Shown: positions 9,573 through 18,267 of the stretch, one piece after another
Numbering within the stretch: the first letter of the stretch is position 1
How the letters are laid out: each line of letters begins with the position of its first letter
NCBI RefSeq assembly: GCF_029478095.1
Contig: NZ_JAKOAV010000002.1
Span: 153,840-217,839, forward strand
Direction: 5' to 3'
DNA: 64,000 nucleotides
Source: Pelotomaculum isophthalicicum JI
GTDB taxonomy: Bacteria; Bacillota; Desulfotomaculia; Desulfotomaculales; Pelotomaculaceae
Position numbers and translations under genes: made by a program
The notes under the pieces: generated by a model
Databases searched by the model: none
The model's input: only the letters and a program-made list of their open reading frames with translations
What the model was told of the DNA's origin: nothing

Positions 9573-11975
9573 TTACCGGCGCCTGAGAGGCGCTTCCATA
9601 GTAACGATAGTCCCCATATTGTGTTTAGATTTTATTTCCATATTACCTCCCATATGCACCAAACGTTCACGCACACTAAAAAGGCCAAATCCGCCAATCT
9701 TACTTAAATTAAAGCCTCTTTTAGAAATATCAAAACCCGAACCGTCGTCCTCAATCACTATAATTAAGTTCTTTCCTTGTTTCTGTATAGATACCAACGC
9801 TCTTCGCGCTTTGGCATGCTTAATGATATTCATAAGTATCTCTCTTACCGCGGTATAAAGAATAACCCGTATTTCATCGTCCATCGGCTTTGACTGCCCG
9901 TCATCCCGAAAATTAAACCTGATCCCGTGCTTTTCAATTATTTGCTCACCCAACCATTGAACAGCCGCTTCAAATCCAAGTTCATAAAGGATGGGCGGGC
10001 TTATTTCAAACGTCAATGAACGTGTATATTGAATTGTTTTTTTAATAAGCGTTTCGATCTCGTCAACATTTCTTTTCAGTGTGGCGTTTGGCATTAATTC
10101 CCGCAACGCGCCCAACTCCATTTTGGCGACTGCGAGGGACTGCCCGATATGATCGTGAATGTCTAATGCGATACGCCGCCGCTCCCGCTCCTCGGCTAAT
10201 GACAATTTTGCCGCAAGTGATCTCAGCTTAATTTCATAGGCTTTAACTTTCATCTCAGCTGTTTTTCGCTCGGTGATATCATGCTTTTCAAAAATGGCTC
10301 CTGTTACCCGGCCTCTATCATCAAGCAATATATTGCCGGTGCTTTCAATCCACAGGTAGTGCCCGCTGACGTGCCTGTAGCGCACTTCCAACTTAATCTG
10401 CTCTTTGGTTTTAAAAAAAACATCAAGCATTTCCGCCGTTCTTTTCAAGTCGCTCCTATGTACGAAGTCTAAAACAGACCTCCCAATCAAATCTTTAGGC
10501 TCATATCCTAAAAAACTTTTATGTGAAGGGCTGACATAACAGTAAACTAACCCGGCGTCGGTTTGGGTGATCATATCCATCATATTATCGGTGATCCGCC
10601 GAAGATTTGCCTCACTTTCCCGCAACGCTTCCTCCGCCTTTTTTCGCTCGGTGATATCTGCCGCAACGGCTATTGAACCGGCGAAATTCCCGTTATCATC
10701 AACAATAGGCGAAGCTGTCATGCTCGTATAAATCCTTGTACCGTCCTTACGAATAAATATAAAATCAAATTGCTCCGAGACACCCTGTTTACGGTGCTCG
10801 AAGATAGCTTTCCAAGCTTCAACGGAACAATCCTCAACAAACGAGTAAGGCGTCCGGCCTATCATTTCCTTTACAGTGTATCCCAGCATTTCAGCCATTC
10901 TGGGGTTCACAAAAGTTGTCCTGGCATCAAGATCAATTACCCAAATACCTTCCTGAGCCAGTTCCATCAACTGGCGGTATTTTTTCTCGCTTTGCCGCAA
11001 TTCCAGCTCAACCTGCTTACGCTCAGTGATGTTATCAGCAATTCCGATAATCCGGCATATTCGTCCGGATGAATCCCGCACGGGGACAAGGGTGGTTTGG
11101 AAGTACCTGTATCCGGCCTTTAAGCCAATTTCATATTCATAGCTGACCGGCGCATTCGCGTTAATACACTTGTTATAATTAGCGTTCAAGATTTCAGCGT
11201 TTTCGGGGGAGAGGAATTCTTCCGGGGATTTGCCTTGAATATCCACGATAGAGTATCCCAACATTTTTTCACCTGACGGGTTCAAGCTGGCAAACCGAAA
11301 TTTGCCCTCGGAAGTCACGTCTAGCGCAAAGATGCCGTTGGAGGCGTTGACAAATACCTCGCGGTAGCGCCACTCGCTTTCCTTGAGCGCCGCTTGCGCC
11401 AGCCTGCGCTGCTTTTCTTCCTCCATACGCTCCAGACAAAAAGAAATATCCCGCGATACTTCTTCAAGCAAGGTAATTTCTTTATCCTTAAAATAATCCA
11501 TTTTGTTTACATAAAGGCTCAGGGCACCATGTACCACGCCTTTTACCTTGAAGGGAAAAGACGCGGCCGCGCGAATCCCCGCCTCGTCAAGCGCCTCACG
11601 CCAGGGAAATGAGTGCCGGTCTTGCAAGGTGTTGTTGATGATGACGGGTACCCCCTCACGGATGGCAGAGCCGGTGGGTCCCCGTCCTCTTGGCCGGTTG
11701 TCGGCAAAAACGTTGACTTTTCTCACGAAATCCAGAGGTTCGCCTGCCCAAGCGACTGGTATCACAGCATGAGTCTCAGGGTTGTACAGACCGATCCAAA
11801 CCAGCATGAAAGCCCCGTTCTCCACAGCTATGCGGCATACCTCGGCAAAAAGCTCTTCTGGTGAGCGGGCCCGCACCATTGCCTGGTTAACCAGGCTCAG
11901 AACTTCATACAACCTGTTTAGGTGGAGGCCCACCTCCTCATTATGCGTGCTTTCATTAATCTGTTTACTCACCAA
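9573..11975 (-). CDS. GAF/PAS sensor histidine kinase, NarX/DegS-type (HisKA_3)
   Basis: About 800 residues, cytosolic, with no membrane helices: GAF domain (about 20-185), three PAS/PAC units (about 195-325, 325-450, 450-575), then a HisKA_3 dimerisation domain with phospho-acceptor in RIALDIHDHIGQ near residue 605, and HATPase_c with the N-box (EILMNIIKHA) and G-boxes (EDDGSGFD, GGFGLFSVRERL). It would phosphorylate the NarL-type regulator directly downstream. A soluble GAF plus PAS array suggests sensing of a small molecule, redox or gas. GTG at 11972 has better spacing (AGAAGG) than TTG at 11975. Since the partner has a stop codon, the signalling path may be broken or reduced to the receiver. 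Confidence 0.9.
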   Translation of the reverse strand: MVSKQINESTHNEEVGLHLNRLYEVLSLVNQAMVRARSPEELFAEVCRIAVENGAFMLVWIGLYNPETHAVIPVAWAGEPLDFVRKVNVFADNRPRGRGPTGSAIREGVPVIINNTLQDRHSFPWREALDEAGIRAAASFPFKVKGVVHGALSLYVNKMDYFKDKEITLLEEVSRDISFCLERMEEEKQRRLAQAALKESEWRYREVFVNASNGIFALDVTSEGKFRFASLNPSGEKMLGYSIVDIQGKSPEEFLSPENAEILNANYNKCINANAPVSYEYEIGLKAGYRYFQTTLVPVRDSSGRICRIIGIADNITERKQVELELRQSEKKYRQLMELAQEGIWVIDLDARTTFVNPRMAEMLGYTVKEMIGRTPYSFVEDCSVEAWKAIFEHRKQGVSEQFDFIFIRKDGTRIYTSMTASPIVDDNGNFAGSIAVAADITERKKAEEALRESEANLRRITDNMMDMITQTDAGLVYCYVSPSHKSFLGYEPKDLIGRSVLDFVHRSDLKRTAEMLDVFFKTKEQIKLEVRYRHVSGHYLWIESTGNILLDDRGRVTGAIFEKHDITERKTAEMKVKAYEIKLRSLAAKLSLAEERERRRIALDIHDHIGQSLAVAKMELGALRELMPNATLKRNVDEIETLIKKTIQYTRSLTFEISPPILYELGFEAAVQWLGEQIIEKHGIRFNFRDDGQSKPMDDEIRVILYTAVREILMNIIKHAKARRALVSIQKQGKNLIIVIEDDGSGFDISKRGFNLSKIGGFGLFSVRERLVHMGGNMEIKSKHNMGTIVTMEAPLRRR

Positions 11976-12290
11976 TAGAGCCTTCTTTCTTTACCTATTG
12001 CATTTTTCCCGCTCTATTATGAGATTTCTTTAAATTCACTGTAATCCCTGCAATATTTTCTACTCTCACCGAAAAAACATAAATTCAAATATAAAACTTT
12101 TAATTACAGATGATAACTAAAACTCGACATTTTATTTCTTGTCGATTATTATATAATAACGTAAAATGATTTTTGAATTTTGAGATCTGAGAAAATCGCA
12201 TTCAATTTAACTTTATATAAATTAATTTAGTGAATAAGAATTCCGATATTTAGCTATCCAAAAGGAAATTGTTAAAGTAGGAGTAATTGT
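11976..12290. promoter_or_regulatory. AT-rich divergent region between kinase and trkA
   Basis: There is no gene here. An inverted repeat TCGACA-N10-TGTCGA lies at 12124-12145, directly before a TATAAT box at 12152-12157 on the trkA side, so it could be an operator for trkA. No ydaO-type c-di-AMP riboswitch, common before potassium genes, is apparent. GGAG at 12282-12285 is the trkA ribosome binding site region. Confidence 0.35.
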
Positions 12291-13664
12291 ATGAAAATCA
12301 CCGTAATTGGATTAGGAAAAGTGGGCATGGAGATCATCCGGCGACTCTGTGAAGAGGGACATGACATTCTGGTCATTGATAAGGATGAATCTAAATTGTC
12401 CAAGATATACGAAAACAATTTGGACGTCATCGCGATGAAAGGGAATGGTTCCAGCGCCCGGATACTGAAGTCTCCAGAGGTGGCTGGAAGTGACCTCCTG
12501 GTGGCGGTAACGAACAGCGACGAAATCAACATGATCGCCTGCATGATGGCTAAAAAAATGAACATACCAAGGACAGTCGCCCGGATCAGGGACCCGGACC
12601 ACGCCCGCGACCTGATCGTCTCCAAAGAGGACATGGGTCTCGACCTGGTGGTAAACCCGGAATACGCCGCGGCCATGGAAATCAGCCGGCTCCTGACAGT
12701 AGCCCTGCCTGTTCACACCGAACTCTTTGCCGACGGTAAGATCCTGATGGCAGACGTCACGGTAGATGAAACTATGACAGCTTTTGTCAGCAGGAAAATA
12801 AAAGACGTGGAACTGCCCAGGGCTTGCCTGATCGTGGCCATTTCACGCCGTGGGGAAATGGTCATACCCGGCGGGAAAGACATCATTCTGTCCGGCGATA
12901 CCATTTATTTGCTCGGTCATTCTGAAAGTGTAAACAAGTTTTGTATGAAGATTAAAAAGAAGAAGCAAAAAATGCAGGATGTGATCATTTTGGGAGGCGG
13001 CAGAATCTCTTACTACCTGGCGGAAAAACTCAACTCCCAGGGCATCCGGGTAAAAATTATCGAGCAAAACCTGGAGCGCTGCCGGGACTTGGCTGAGAGC
13101 CTGCCGGAAACGCTGGTCCTGCAGGGCGACGGTTCGGACATTGAAATCTTAAAACGTGAAGGTCTTAAAGAAACTGACGGATTCGTAGCGGTGACCGGTA
13201 TAGACGAGGAAAACCTCCTGCTCGCCTTGTTGGCCAAACAGATGGGAGCCAAAAGGGTGGTAGCCAAGGTCAGCCGGCCGAGCTATACTTCTATGGTGGA
13301 AAGATTAGGGGTGGACGCCGCCATTAGCCCGCGATTGAACATGGTCAGTGAGATCCTGCGCTTCATCCGGGGCGGCCGTCTTCTCTCCCTGTTCCTTCTT
13401 CTGAATGGTCAAGCCGAAGTATTCGAAATAATCGTCCAGCCCGGCACCAAAATTGCCGGCAAAGCTTTGAAGAACTCGGGAATGCCCAAGGGAGTCATCA
13501 TCGGGGCTATAATTCGCGGTGAGGATACTATAATTCCAGAGGGCAACGACGTAATTTTGGAAAATGATCGCCTGGTGGTATTCGCTCTCGGGCATATCAT
13601 GCACATTATTGAGAACCTATTCAACCTGGGAGGATCTCCGCTTGAACAAAAACCTTATTATTAG
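12291..13664 (+). CDS. trkA: Trk potassium uptake peripheral NAD-binding protein TrkA
   Basis: A 457-residue cytosolic regulator of the TrkH channel with two tandem RCK units: RCK_N (1-125, nucleotide loop GLGKVGMEI), RCK_C (135-215), second RCK_N (230-350, GGGRISYYLAEKL) and RCK_C (370-450). It binds NAD(H) or ATP and gates potassium flow. The start has TAGGAGTAATTGT upstream. The last 23 bases overlap trkH, so the two are one operon. Full length for the two-RCK form. Confidence 0.95.
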   Translation: MKITVIGLGKVGMEIIRRLCEEGHDILVIDKDESKLSKIYENNLDVIAMKGNGSSARILKSPEVAGSDLLVAVTNSDEINMIACMMAKKMNIPRTVARIRDPDHARDLIVSKEDMGLDLVVNPEYAAAMEISRLLTVALPVHTELFADGKILMADVTVDETMTAFVSRKIKDVELPRACLIVAISRRGEMVIPGGKDIILSGDTIYLLGHSESVNKFCMKIKKKKQKMQDVIILGGGRISYYLAEKLNSQGIRVKIIEQNLERCRDLAESLPETLVLQGDGSDIEILKREGLKETDGFVAVTGIDEENLLLALLAKQMGAKRVVAKVSRPSYTSMVERLGVDAAISPRLNMVSEILRFIRGGRLLSLFLLLNGQAEVFEIIVQPGTKIAGKALKNSGMPKGVIIGAIIRGEDTIIPEGNDVILENDRLVVFALGHIMHIIENLFNLGGSPLEQKPYY

Positions 13665-15081
13665 AACCCTGGGGCTGGTACTAATATGTGAAGCCGGGGC
13701 CATGCTGCCGTCCTTCTTCCTTTCCCTGTACTACAAGGAACCGGACATGCTACCCTTTCTCTACAGCATTCTTCTACTGGCAGTACCGGGCTTTTTGTTA
13801 ACGCTGATCCGCGTCAGGAATAAAGATGTCGGATACCGCGAGGGATTTGCCATAGCCACCATGACCTGGCTGGTTACCGCAGCCTGTGGCGGCATTCCTT
13901 TTCTCCTGTCCGGCACTTTAACCACTTTTTACGACGCCTTTTTCGAAACAATGTCCGGCTTTACTACCACCGGCGCCTCGGTGATCCCCAACGTGGAAAT
14001 CCTGCCGCACGGGATCCTGTTCTGGCGGAGTTTCACCCATTTCCTGGGCGGCATGGGTACCATCGTGCTCATCCTGGCGCTCATCCCGTCTTTAAAGGTC
14101 GCCGCCATGCAGCTATATAAGGCTGAGGTGCCCGGCCCCACCAAGAGCAAGGTGCTGCCCCGCATTCTTCAGACCACCAGACAACTTTGGAAAGTCTACA
14201 TGCTGATAACAGCAACGGAGGTAATCCTTCTCGTCCTGGCCGGAATGCCGCTGTTCGACTCCTTCATTCACACCTTCGGTTCGGTGGGCACAGGCGGCTT
14301 TTCCTGCAAAAACGCCAGTATAGGCGCTTACAACAGTCCGGCTATAGAATACATCGTGATTTTTTTCATGAGCATTTGCGGCATGAACTTCGCCCTGCAC
14401 TACAGCATCATGCGCGGTAATTTTAAAGCTTTACTAAAGGACCCTGAGACTAAGCTCTACCTGGGCATTATTGCAGTCAGCACCGCGCTTATCGCCCTAA
14501 ACGCTTTTAATACACTGGGCTATACTCCGAGTGAAGCGTTCCGCTCTTCCTTTTTTACTGTTTCCTCCATTATAACCACTACCGGCTATGTAACAGCGGA
14601 CTTTGATCGCTGGCCTGATTTCAGCAAGATTATCTTGTTACTGTTAATGTTCGTCGGCGGCTGCGCCGGCTCAACCGGCGGCGCCATTAAGAACGTGCGC
14701 TTTCTTATACTCTTCAAGAGCGCCGCCCGGCAAATTTTGAAACTTCTGCACCCCCAGGCTGTCGTTCCGGTCCGGCTGGGACGTCAAGTGGTCCCCGATG
14801 AAGTTGTTGAAAACGTTCAGACCTTCTTCTTCCTATATATGCTCATTTTTGGCGTATCCACCTTATATATCACTACTCTGGGCTTCGATCTGGTCAGTGC
14901 CGCTTACGCCGTAGCGGCCACTCTGGGCAACGTCGGGCCAGGTCTGGGACTGGTCGGCCCCATGACCAACTACGCTATCCTGCCGGACTCCGGTAAACTT
15001 CTTCTCTCATTCTGCATGTTGGTTGGGCGATTGGAAATCTATACCGTCCTGGTGGTTTTCAGCACCCGTTTTTGGCGGTAG
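13642..15081 (+). CDS. trkH: Trk/Ktr potassium channel subunit TrkH
   Basis: A 479-residue membrane channel with the four pore loops of the superfamily: MSGFTTTGASV, GSVGTGGFS, SSIITTTGYV and ATLGNVGPGLG, each with its filter glycine. It carries potassium inward with TrkA. The start is TTG at 13642 with GGGAGGA 7 bases upstream; the frame is open further up (to 13564) but that part overlaps trkA without signal. The overlap indicates translational coupling. It is followed by a convergent glycosyltransferase with a gap of only 23 bases. Confidence 0.95.
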   Translation: MNKNLIIRTLGLVLICEAGAMLPSFFLSLYYKEPDMLPFLYSILLLAVPGFLLTLIRVRNKDVGYREGFAIATMTWLVTAACGGIPFLLSGTLTTFYDAFFETMSGFTTTGASVIPNVEILPHGILFWRSFTHFLGGMGTIVLILALIPSLKVAAMQLYKAEVPGPTKSKVLPRILQTTRQLWKVYMLITATEVILLVLAGMPLFDSFIHTFGSVGTGGFSCKNASIGAYNSPAIEYIVIFFMSICGMNFALHYSIMRGNFKALLKDPETKLYLGIIAVSTALIALNAFNTLGYTPSEAFRSSFFTVSSIITTTGYVTADFDRWPDFSKIILLLLMFVGGCAGSTGGAIKNVRFLILFKSAARQILKLLHPQAVVPVRLGRQVVPDEVVENVQTFFFLYMLIFGVSTLYITTLGFDLVSAAYAVAATLGNVGPGLGLVGPMTNYAILPDSGKLLLSFCMLVGRLEIYTVLVVFSTRFWR

Positions 15082-15104
15082 CATAAATTTACACAGCGTT
15101 CATC

Positions 15105-16868
15105 TTAAAACAAGAAAAAAAGTTGTTCTCCATACTGAAGAACAACGAAATAAACATTCTGGAGGTCATTCGGGAACAAGAACCAGGCAATGACGCTGGG
15201 ATATATAAGTTGAATGATTTTCTTAAACTGATAAAAAAAAGTACTTAGCATACTAGAAGTGTGAATCCTTTTCTTAACAGCGATATCAAATAAAACCTTG
15301 ACAAGATAGAAAAACAACAACACGTTCAAAAACGAAGTGCATATAAGAACAGGGCTAAAGGATATGGAATTTATTCCTTTGCCCGTCTCAAAGAGAACCA
15401 CATGGGTATTTATATATACGGTTGTGCTGAATCCGGCGGACAACAGCAGCAGCCTTTTATCCTTGAGATAGATGAAAGCTAAAATCGACAGGGCGACAGC
15501 GGGAAACAAATATCTTTCATGCATCCTGGTGGAAAACATGAATACGCCAGCTATCTGGAGCAGCGCTGCCGCGCAAGCAAATGCCCGGCTGTTTCCTTTA
15601 ATGTAAATAAACCATGAAAAAGCTGTGACTATGACAATAAAAATCATTCCCCAGTTATGATAGCTCAACAAAAACGCGGTAGTCCCGTCCTTTATATAGT
15701 TTTTCCCAATCAAGCTGAAGAAATTGAACGCGTTTACGGAGGCATAAGGATACTCCGCCATAGTATTTGAAAAGAGCTTGAAGATCCACAGCGCACCTTT
15801 GTTCAGAGTAAACGGCAGGATGATGATAACGGCCGTACTCAAGGCGAAGGCTGCCGCTGTCAGGAAGTTCTTAAAGCTCTTCCCCCTGATCAGCTCAAAG
15901 AAAAGCACCGGAAGAAATATAATACCTTGCGGCTTCATCAACACGGCGGCTGTAAACAAGGCGGAAGAAAGGCCGGTCTTTTTTTCCGAAAGCAGATAAA
16001 ACGAGGATACAACAATTAAGGTGAAGAATGAATCCACCTGTCCCCAAAAGGTAGAATTGATAAAGATTGCCGGGTTAAAGATATAAAAGGCGGATACCAG
16101 GATGCTGATTTCCCGGGACAAGTATTTGACGGCCAGCTTGTATATAAGGTATGACGTGGCAATGTCAGCCAATATCGACGGCAGCCTCAAAGGCAGCGTA
16201 TAATACGGACTCATTGCCTGCATGCCGGCAACCTTGCCGATCAAAAACAAAATATACATGTACAATGGCGGGTAGTCGCTCGACCTGGAACTCGAATAAA
16301 CTTGAAAGAGATTGTTCGCGGCGGCGGTGGCCCAGTTTTTGAAAAGACTCATGTCAAAAGGATGTCCATCCGTCAATGTGGCGGCGGAAATTCGTAACAG
16401 CAACCCTGCGCAAAGCAAGGTAAATATCAATATTCTTTCATGGCCGGGGCGGATTTTCATCTTTTTGCATATAAGAAAATAATATGCCGCGATGAATAAA
16501 GCTAAAAATATTACTGAATATGTGACAATCTGCGGAGAGTACTTGATACCCGCGCTGGTAATTCCCCCCATTACGCGCCCATTGGGAGGCGCCGTACGCT
16601 GGGTCGAATTAAAATCCGGCTGCCCCCCGGGCAATTGGTTGGTTGACTCAGGCTGCCGGTTTCTTTCACCCTGGGGGGGATTGCGAGTTTCAGCGCCGTT
16701 TCTTTCACCCGGTATAAAATTACGGGTTTCAATGCGGCTTTGGGGCGAGGTGGTATTACCGCTGTAGTTTTTTACCGCGTAAAAGCATAATAACCCTGTT
16801 GACAGAACTATTAGCAGCAAGCTTATTTTCACTATATGCTTCTTTAAAAACGCCATCCGGCCGCTCAT
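15105..16868 (-). CDS. GT-C type membrane glycosyltransferase (GT87/GT39-like)
   Basis: A polytopic 587-residue enzyme. ATG at 16868 overlaps the TGA of the GtrA gene (ATGA). One N-terminal helix is followed by a ~70-residue Pro/Gly/Asn/Gln/Arg-rich outside segment, then about ten helices. The first large loop holds GHPFDMSLFKNW and SSDYPPLYMY, features of GT-C enzymes that use polyprenyl-phosphate sugars outside the membrane. It is the last gene of a four-gene operon that starts with a GT39 enzyme, so envelope polymer or protein glycosylation is likely. The exact sugar and acceptor are unknown. Confidence 0.75.
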   Translation of the reverse strand: MSGRMAFLKKHIVKISLLLIVLSTGLLCFYAVKNYSGNTTSPQSRIETRNFIPGERNGAETRNPPQGERNRQPESTNQLPGGQPDFNSTQRTAPPNGRVMGGITSAGIKYSPQIVTYSVIFLALFIAAYYFLICKKMKIRPGHERILIFTLLCAGLLLRISAATLTDGHPFDMSLFKNWATAAANNLFQVYSSSRSSDYPPLYMYILFLIGKVAGMQAMSPYYTLPLRLPSILADIATSYLIYKLAVKYLSREISILVSAFYIFNPAIFINSTFWGQVDSFFTLIVVSSFYLLSEKKTGLSSALFTAAVLMKPQGIIFLPVLFFELIRGKSFKNFLTAAAFALSTAVIIILPFTLNKGALWIFKLFSNTMAEYPYASVNAFNFFSLIGKNYIKDGTTAFLLSYHNWGMIFIVIVTAFSWFIYIKGNSRAFACAAALLQIAGVFMFSTRMHERYLFPAVALSILAFIYLKDKRLLLLSAGFSTTVYINTHVVLFETGKGINSISFSPVLICTSFLNVLLFFYLVKVLFDIAVKKRIHTSSMLSTFFYQFKKIIQLIYPSVIAWFLFPNDLQNVYFVVLQYGEQLFFLF

Positions 16869-17284
16869 GATAATTCGCCCCTGGTTTTTTGGCTTTCCGC
16901 AAATACCCAAAGCCGGCTTCCGATAAAGTTAACAATGATGCCGGCCCCTGTGGCCGCCACCTTGCAGAACCAAAGATTCAGATGATTTACATCGTGCAAT
17001 ACGGCAAGCAGACTGGACGACACCAGTAAGGAAAACCCGTTCACGACGATAAAACTAGCGGCCTCCTGGAGATTAGCTTTCCTGGCAACCCGGAACGTCC
17101 ACTTGCGATTGAAAAAGTAACTATTCACGACACCGGCTGAATAGGACAGCACCTGGGCAAGCAGATACGGAACCCCGGCGAGATTCAGAAGAAAAAAGGC
17201 GGTAAAATCCACAGCCGTGTTTCCCAACCCGACGGTGCAGAAACGCAGGAACTGGATAATCCTGTACTTATTAGAGAACACCAC
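16865..17284 (-). CDS. GtrA-like flippase-type membrane protein
   Basis: 139 residues, four membrane helices, with family signatures FCTVGLGNTAVDF near the start and NFIGSRLWVF near the end. GtrA proteins are thought to move undecaprenyl-phosphate-linked sugars across the membrane. It overlaps the end of the GT2 gene by 14 bases and its own stop overlaps the next start, so all are translated together. Together with the GT2 enzyme it would make and deliver lipid-linked sugar to the two GT-C enzymes. Confidence 0.9.
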   Translation of the reverse strand: MVFSNKYRIIQFLRFCTVGLGNTAVDFTAFFLLNLAGVPYLLAQVLSYSAGVVNSYFFNRKWTFRVARKANLQEAASFIVVNGFSLLVSSSLLAVLHDVNHLNLWFCKVAATGAGIIVNFIGSRLWVFAESQKTRGELS

Positions 17285-18251
17285 AAATCACCTCAATCTC
17301 AGGCTTTGCCTCTTCTACTTCTTGCTTATTCCGGAGAATATACAGCGGCCGGTTTTTCGTTTCGTCGTAAATTCTGCCGACATACTCTCCGAGGATGCCC
17401 AAAATGATCAAGACCACGCCGTCCAGCAGCAGCAGGCAGGCTACAAGCGGCGACCATCCGGCAACAACACCGATATTAAATAATCTTTGGGCTACTGAGA
17501 CAACCAGATAAATAAAACTGGCGAACGAAATCACAAAACCAAGATATGTGGCCAACTTCAAAGGTTTATGGGAGAAAGACGTAATCCCGTCCAACGAAAA
17601 GCGAAGCATTTTCTTCAACGGATATTTTGTTTCTCCAGCAAATCGTTCTTCCCGGACATACTCAATGGCTGTTGAACGGAAGCCTACCCAGCTGACCAGA
17701 CCGCGGACGAAGCGGTTTTTCTCCCGGACGCTGCGCATAGCATCGCAAACTTTCCGGTCGATCAGGCGGAAGTCGCCGGTATCAAGTGGGATGTTTACCT
17801 CGGTCAGCGCGCGCAGGGTGCGGTAGAACATGGCAGCAGTCCACTTTTTAAACAGCGTCTCCCCTTTCCTTTTCGAACGCTGCGCATAGACAACTTCATA
17901 GCCTTCTTTCCATTTATCAATCATTAGCGGGATCAGTTCGGGCGGATCCTGCAAATCGGCGTCGATAATCACGATGGCTTCCCCGCGGGCATAATCCATG
18001 CCCGCGGTTATCGCTATCTGATGCCCGAAATTGCGCGAGAAATCAAGCAGCTTCACACACCCGTCCGATTCGGCGAATCCTTCGATCAGTTCCGCCGTCC
18101 GGTCCCGGCTTCCATCATTAACAAATAACAATTCATAAGGTTCGCCGGTGGATTCCATCACCCGCGTCAGCCGGCGATAGGTTTCATTTATAACTGCCTC
18201 TTCGTTATAGACCGGAATGATAATGGTATGTCGAACGTTTTTCTTCATCAC
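17271..18251 (-). CDS. Undecaprenyl-phosphate sugar transferase, GT2 (GtrB/YkcC-like)
   Basis: 326 residues: an N-terminal GT-A domain (YNEEAVINETYRRL, VNDGSRDRT, DADLQDPPELIP as the DxD metal site) and two C-terminal membrane helices (about 230-300). It transfers a sugar from a nucleotide sugar to polyprenyl phosphate at the inner face. It lies 16 bases after the GT39 gene. The pair GT39 plus GT2 resembles ykcB-ykcC of Bacillus subtilis. Confidence 0.92.
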   Translation of the reverse strand: MMKKNVRHTIIIPVYNEEAVINETYRRLTRVMESTGEPYELLFVNDGSRDRTAELIEGFAESDGCVKLLDFSRNFGHQIAITAGMDYARGEAIVIIDADLQDPPELIPLMIDKWKEGYEVVYAQRSKRKGETLFKKWTAAMFYRTLRALTEVNIPLDTGDFRLIDRKVCDAMRSVREKNRFVRGLVSWVGFRSTAIEYVREERFAGETKYPLKKMLRFSLDGITSFSHKPLKLATYLGFVISFASFIYLVVSVAQRLFNIGVVAGWSPLVACLLLLDGVVLIILGILGEYVGRIYDETKNRPLYILRNKQEVEEAKPEIEVICGVL

Positions 18252-18267
18252 ACCTCATCCTTTATTT

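Noticed and set aside
13564..13641. Upstream extension of trkH
   Set aside because: It overlaps trkA fully and lacks a ribosome binding site, whereas TTG at 13642 has GGGAGGA.
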